Below are positions 61,324 through 64,000 of a DNA stretch of 64,000 nt, piece after piece (within the stretch, counting starts at the first letter, position 1; every line of letters starts with the position of its first letter). Location of the stretch: positions 1 to 64,000 of the forward strand of contig CAZCUR010000005.1 in the NCBI GenBank assembly GCA_964501815.1, given 5' to 3'. The notes beneath the pieces were generated by a model, which did no database searches, was not told the origin of the DNA, and worked only from the letters and a program-made list of their open reading frames with translations. A program made the position numbers and the translations under genes. Source of the stretch: Geothermobacter sp964501815 (GTDB lineage: Bacteria; Desulfobacterota; Desulfuromonadia; Desulfuromonadales; Geothermobacteraceae).

Positions 61324-61766
61324 ACGCCCCGGCCCGGCAGCTCTCCAACCTGTTTCTGGACATGGTCGAACGGGACCTGCCTCCACTGGTACAGTCTTTT
61401 CAGTTCCGCCGACTGGCTGCCGGAGAAACCCTTTGGCAGGAAGGGGAAAACTGTCCGGGCATTGCCTTTGTCGTGGCCGGGGAGCTGGAGGCGCGCAAAA
61501 AAAACGAATTCGGCTCCGGACAGGTGGTCATCGGACGGATCCGCCCGGGGTCGCTGGCTGGAGAGAATGCCCTGTTCGGGGACCCGGAAGCCGACTGCAG
61601 CCTCCGCGCCCGCAAGGATTCCGCCCTGTTGCTGCTGGAGCGGGAATCTTTTGAACGGATCTGTCGGGAGTACCCCGACACGGCCTTGAAGCTGCTGCGC
61701 AGCATGATGGCGATGCTCTCTTTGCGCATGCGCCACATGAGCCAGCGATTGACGACGCTTTTCTGA
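61320..61766 (+). CDS. Cyclic-nucleotide-binding domain protein (Crp-like, no HTH)
   Basis: A 148-residue protein with a cNMP-binding beta-barrel (about 20-125; LAAGETLWQEGENCPGIAFV, and the cradle GSLAGENALFGDPEADCSLRA) and a short C-terminal helix (LLRSMMAMLSLRMRHMSQRL). No helix-turn-helix follows, so it is not a Crp-type regulator but a stand-alone sensor. The cradle has GENALFGDPEADCS in place of the usual GE(L/M)AL...R(T/S)A, so cAMP binding is uncertain. Coupled to the 46-residue membrane protein before it; converges on the next gene with 5 bp between. Confidence 0.88.
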   Translation: MNAPARQLSNLFLDMVERDLPPLVQSFQFRRLAAGETLWQEGENCPGIAFVVAGELEARKKNEFGSGQVVIGRIRPGSLAGENALFGDPEADCSLRARKDSALLLLERESFERICREYPDTALKLLRSMMAMLSLRMRHMSQRLTTLF

Positions 61767-61771
61767 AAGAC

Positions 61772-62953
61772 TCACTCAGCAAGAACAGAAGAGAAAACCT
61801 GCTCCGACCAGTCAACAGCGTCCAGATAGCTGGTCAGAAAGGTCTCACTCCCCTGGGTCAGGGTCTCCACCTGCGCCCAGTCGGCCTGCTCCCAGGCGAG
61901 AACCGCCCTGAGAAGAGCTCCTGAGGTCCCACTGAAATCGAGCAGGGCCCGTTTGAGCCGATCACTCAGCGGCAGGGGCCGTACCGCCACCTCCAAAGGC
62001 TGGTCCAGCAGAGCATCAAGGGTGGAAAACAGGCCAAGCAGAAAACCGGCCCCGGGCCGCCCCGGCTCCCCGTCAATGAGATGCTGGCACATACGCGCCC
62101 TTACCAGAGCCGTTTTCATCAGTTCCGTCGGCTTGCCCTCCAGACGCGCAAGAAGCAGAAGACTGATCCAGACCCGCAGATGGTCCAGCCCGAGATAGCT
62201 GAGGGCATGATCAATCGATTCAATGGGTGAGAGCAGGGAGAAGTGAACCGAGTTGAGGTATCTGAGCAGCCGGAAACTGAGCGAAACATCCCGTTCAATG
62301 ATGGCCCTGAGATCCGCCAGCTCCAGCTGCGGGTCCTGCAGGCGGGCCAGCAGCTGCATGACCGACAGGCTGGAGGCGGGCAGCCTGCGTTGGCCGCCCG
62401 GCCGGGGCCGGAGGAAAAACCGGCCCTGAAAAAGGCGGATGCCCTGCTGCCGGCAGGCTTCGAACAGTTCATGGCTGTCCACCCTGCAGGCCACAAGCCG
62501 TTCCGGGCTGCCGCTGACTCCAACCAGCTCAGACAGGGGCACGGTCGGTTTTGCCGCGACATCCACCTTGACATAGGAAGCCCGCGGCACCAGACGGGAT
62601 CTCGGGTCGCTCGGCTGATACCCATCGAGAGCAAAACGTGCTCCCAACGATTCGATCTGCGCCAGGCGCTGTTCCACCCCGAGATCGGGATCAAGCCCGG
62701 GCGGCAGCTGGAGTACGGTTCGGTGCAAGGGAAGCTCGGACAGCTTCGGATTGAACAGCTGACCGCCGTCGACATTGATGAAGACCGGGCGCACCCCGGC
62801 CAGACGGTCGAGCAGGTCCGAATCGGGCAAACGAGGTTCACGAATGTTCGGATTGCCGGCCGGAGCCTGGGCGGGCGCGTGCAGGAGCTGGTAGCCGATG
62901 ACCTCAAAACGATCGTTGTGAATCGGCTGGCGCACCAGATGAAGACGGTTCAT
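61772..62953 (-). CDS. Degenerate EAL plus HDOD signalling protein (YuxH-like)
   Basis: A 393-residue cytoplasmic protein. The N-terminal half (about 1-190) has the fold of EAL c-di-GMP phosphodiesterases but starts VRQPIHNDRFEVIGYQLL and lacks the EAL catalytic signature, so it is probably non-enzymatic. The C-terminal half (about 195-390) is an HDOD domain (DVSLSFRLLRYLNSVHFSL, SIDHALSYLGLDHLRVWISL). This matches the YuxH/CdgJ-like group that links motility and c-di-GMP signalling. GGGAGA precedes the ATG. Second HDOD protein of the window. Confidence 0.9.
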   Translation of the reverse strand: MNRLHLVRQPIHNDRFEVIGYQLLHAPAQAPAGNPNIREPRLPDSDLLDRLAGVRPVFINVDGGQLFNPKLSELPLHRTVLQLPPGLDPDLGVEQRLAQIESLGARFALDGYQPSDPRSRLVPRASYVKVDVAAKPTVPLSELVGVSGSPERLVACRVDSHELFEACRQQGIRLFQGRFFLRPRPGGQRRLPASSLSVMQLLARLQDPQLELADLRAIIERDVSLSFRLLRYLNSVHFSLLSPIESIDHALSYLGLDHLRVWISLLLLARLEGKPTELMKTALVRARMCQHLIDGEPGRPGAGFLLGLFSTLDALLDQPLEVAVRPLPLSDRLKRALLDFSGTSGALLRAVLAWEQADWAQVETLTQGSETFLTSYLDAVDWSEQVFSSVLAE

Positions 62954-63030
62954 GGCGGATCTCCCGATTGATGGACCTTTGTCCTCTTATCGGCCGCCTC
63001 TGCCGTCAGCTTGACGATTCTTTCCGGACG

Positions 63031-64000
63031 CTACCGCTCATTCTTCAGCCGTGTCCCGGCAATGACCGCCTGTCCCAGGGCAAGACCACCGTCATTGGGG
63101 GGAACCAGACTGTGCCGCAGGACCTCCAGCCCACGTGAGGCAAGCAGTCCGGACAGGGCCTCGGTCAAAAACCGGTTCTGGAAGACTCCGCCGGACAGGG
63201 CCACGGTTTTCAACCCGGTTCTGCTGGACAGGCGGACACAGACATCCGTTACCGCCTGCGCCAGACTCAGGTGAAACCGGCAGGCGATTTCACCTGCACC
63301 GCTACCAACCAGGACATCGTCAACCACACCACGGATCAAAGGCCGCACATCAAGCTGCAGGGATTCGCTCTCGTCCTCGCGCAGGGTCCACGCATAGAGG
63401 TGTTCAACCTCTTCCCGATCGATTGCCATTTCCAGCTCCAGCGCCGCCTGGCCTTCGTAACTCACCCGGTCGCGCAACCCGCACAGGGCCGCAACCGCGT
63501 CGAACAGGCGGCCGCAACTCGAAGTCATCGGACTGTTCAGCCCCCGCGCCATCATCTGCTGCAGCAGCCGGACTTCACCCTTGTCCAGGGAGCGGACCAA
63601 AGGGATGTCGGGCCAGTCATCCCCGAAGGCCGTCTGCAACCAACTGACCGCCATGCGCCAGGGCTCACGGGTCGCCGCATCCCCGCCGGGCATGGGGACA
63701 GGCAGCAGGTGGGCCGCCCGCCGGTAATCCCGGGCATCGCCGACCAGAAACTCACCGCCCCAAACCGTGCCGTCGTCCCCCAGGCCGATACCGTCAAAAA
63801 TCACGCCGATGGCCGCATCACTGCGGCCGTGCTCGGCAAGACAACTGACGAGATGGGCATGGTGGTGCTGAACCGCCATGCGCGGCAAGCCGTCGAGAGA
63901 TTCGGCAAACCGGGTAGACAGATAATCAGGATGCAGGTCATGGGCCACCGCCCGGGGCTGGACATCGAGCACGGCCTGGAGATGGTCACGAATCTGCTGC
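63031..64000 (-). CDS. hypF: Carbamoyltransferase HypF, C-terminal part (cut by window end)
   Basis: Maturation protein for [NiFe]-hydrogenases that makes the cyanide ligand precursor from carbamoyl phosphate. The visible 323 residues are the C-terminal Kae1/TsaD-like carbamoyl-transfer region: VQHHHAHLVSCLAEHG with metal-binding His, DGIGLGDDGTVWGGEF, SCGRLFDAVAALCG and ALSGGVFQNRFL. The frame is open at 64000, so the acylphosphatase, zinc-finger and YrdC parts lie beyond the window. The gene implies that the organism makes a [NiFe]-hydrogenase. Confidence 0.94.
   Translation of the reverse strand, partial: QQIRDHLQAVLDVQPRAVAHDLHPDYLSTRFAESLDGLPRMAVQHHHAHLVSCLAEHGRSDAAIGVIFDGIGLGDDGTVWGGEFLVGDARDYRRAAHLLPVPMPGGDAATREPWRMAVSWLQTAFGDDWPDIPLVRSLDKGEVRLLQQMMARGLNSPMTSSCGRLFDAVAALCGLRDRVSYEGQAALELEMAIDREEVEHLYAWTLREDESESLQLDVRPLIRGVVDDVLVGSGAGEIACRFHLSLAQAVTDVCVRLSSRTGLKTVALSGGVFQNRFLTEALSGLLASRGLEVLRHSLVPPNDGGLALGQAVIAGTRLKNER

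Noticed and set aside
1..64000. CRISPR arrays, tRNA or rRNA genes, transposons, prophage
   Set aside because: I saw no spaced direct repeats, no tRNA or rRNA sequence, no transposase or integrase frame and no terminal repeats on reading the window; small or divergent examples could be missed by eye.

Overview
The window comes from a GC-rich Gram-negative bacterium. The best fit is a Desulfuromonadia/Geobacter-like deltaproteobacterium: a seven-haem c-type cytochrome, many HDOD, EAL, response-regulator and TPR proteins, a sigma-54 activator, alanine-zipper lipoproteins, LpxH, a TonB-dependent receptor and HypF. This assignment is inference from gene content; there is no rRNA marker. No tRNA, rRNA, CRISPR array, transposase or phage gene was seen. 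Two runs of exactly 100 N (24379-24478 and 42343-42442) are assembly gaps, and each interrupts a gene.

Layout. 1-8.3 kb: pyruvate carboxylase with inverted repeats in its promoter region, a slipin-nfeD operon, a divergent NtrC-type regulator and a LysR regulator. 8.3-14.7 kb: family-4 uracil-DNA glycosylase, an exported zinc phospholipase C-like protein, coaBC, a metallo-hydrolase, a YhaM-like nuclease and a COG2509-type FAD protein. 14.7-18.3 kb: a signalling block (receiver-kinase, UspA, receiver, zinc-ribbon receiver) with purine nucleoside phosphorylase. 18.5-24.7 kb: a TPR lipoprotein, a PfkB kinase with mtnP, rlmN, ndk, an L,D-transpeptidase and an alanine-zipper lipoprotein. 24.9-28.3 kb: an operon of a HAMP-like membrane protein, a seven-haem cytochrome, a second HAMP-like membrane protein and an exported trypsin-like protease. 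28.2-43.5 kb: a 14-kb operon with a divergent tonB. 43.5-51.9 kb: housekeeping genes (rdgB, rph, amidase, DHH phosphoesterase), a copper ATPase and a TPR protein. 52-54 kb: a pentapeptide-repeat K+ channel fusion with an HDOD protein. 54-64 kb: an SseB-like protein, lpxH, a BrkB family protein, an M16 protease pair, pfkA, a 46-residue membrane protein coupled to a cyclic-nucleotide-binding protein, an EAL-like/HDOD protein and the 3' part of hypF.

The strongest candidate for an undescribed system is the 28.2-43.5 kb block. One sigma-70-like promoter (42486-42515) appears to drive five tightly packed genes: a secreted TPR/calcium-loop protein, a TonB-dependent receptor, a CHASE8-like hybrid histidine kinase, an exported 1003-residue beta-propeller (overlapping the kinase by 4 bp), and a receiver protein whose output is a STAND-type arm, TPR and SARP/BTAD DNA-binding module. 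A tonB gene diverges from the same intergenic region. I read it as a surface-to-transcription relay built around an outer-membrane receptor, similar in logic to the SusC/hybrid two-component systems of Bacteroidetes but made of separate proteins. A second candidate is the HAMP-cytochrome-HAMP-protease operon, which has sensor-like membrane parts but no output domain.

A recurring regulatory pattern is that nfeD, the L,D-transpeptidase and lpxH each have a -10-like hexamer 6-8 bases before the ATG and no Shine-Dalgarno, suggesting leaderless mRNAs.
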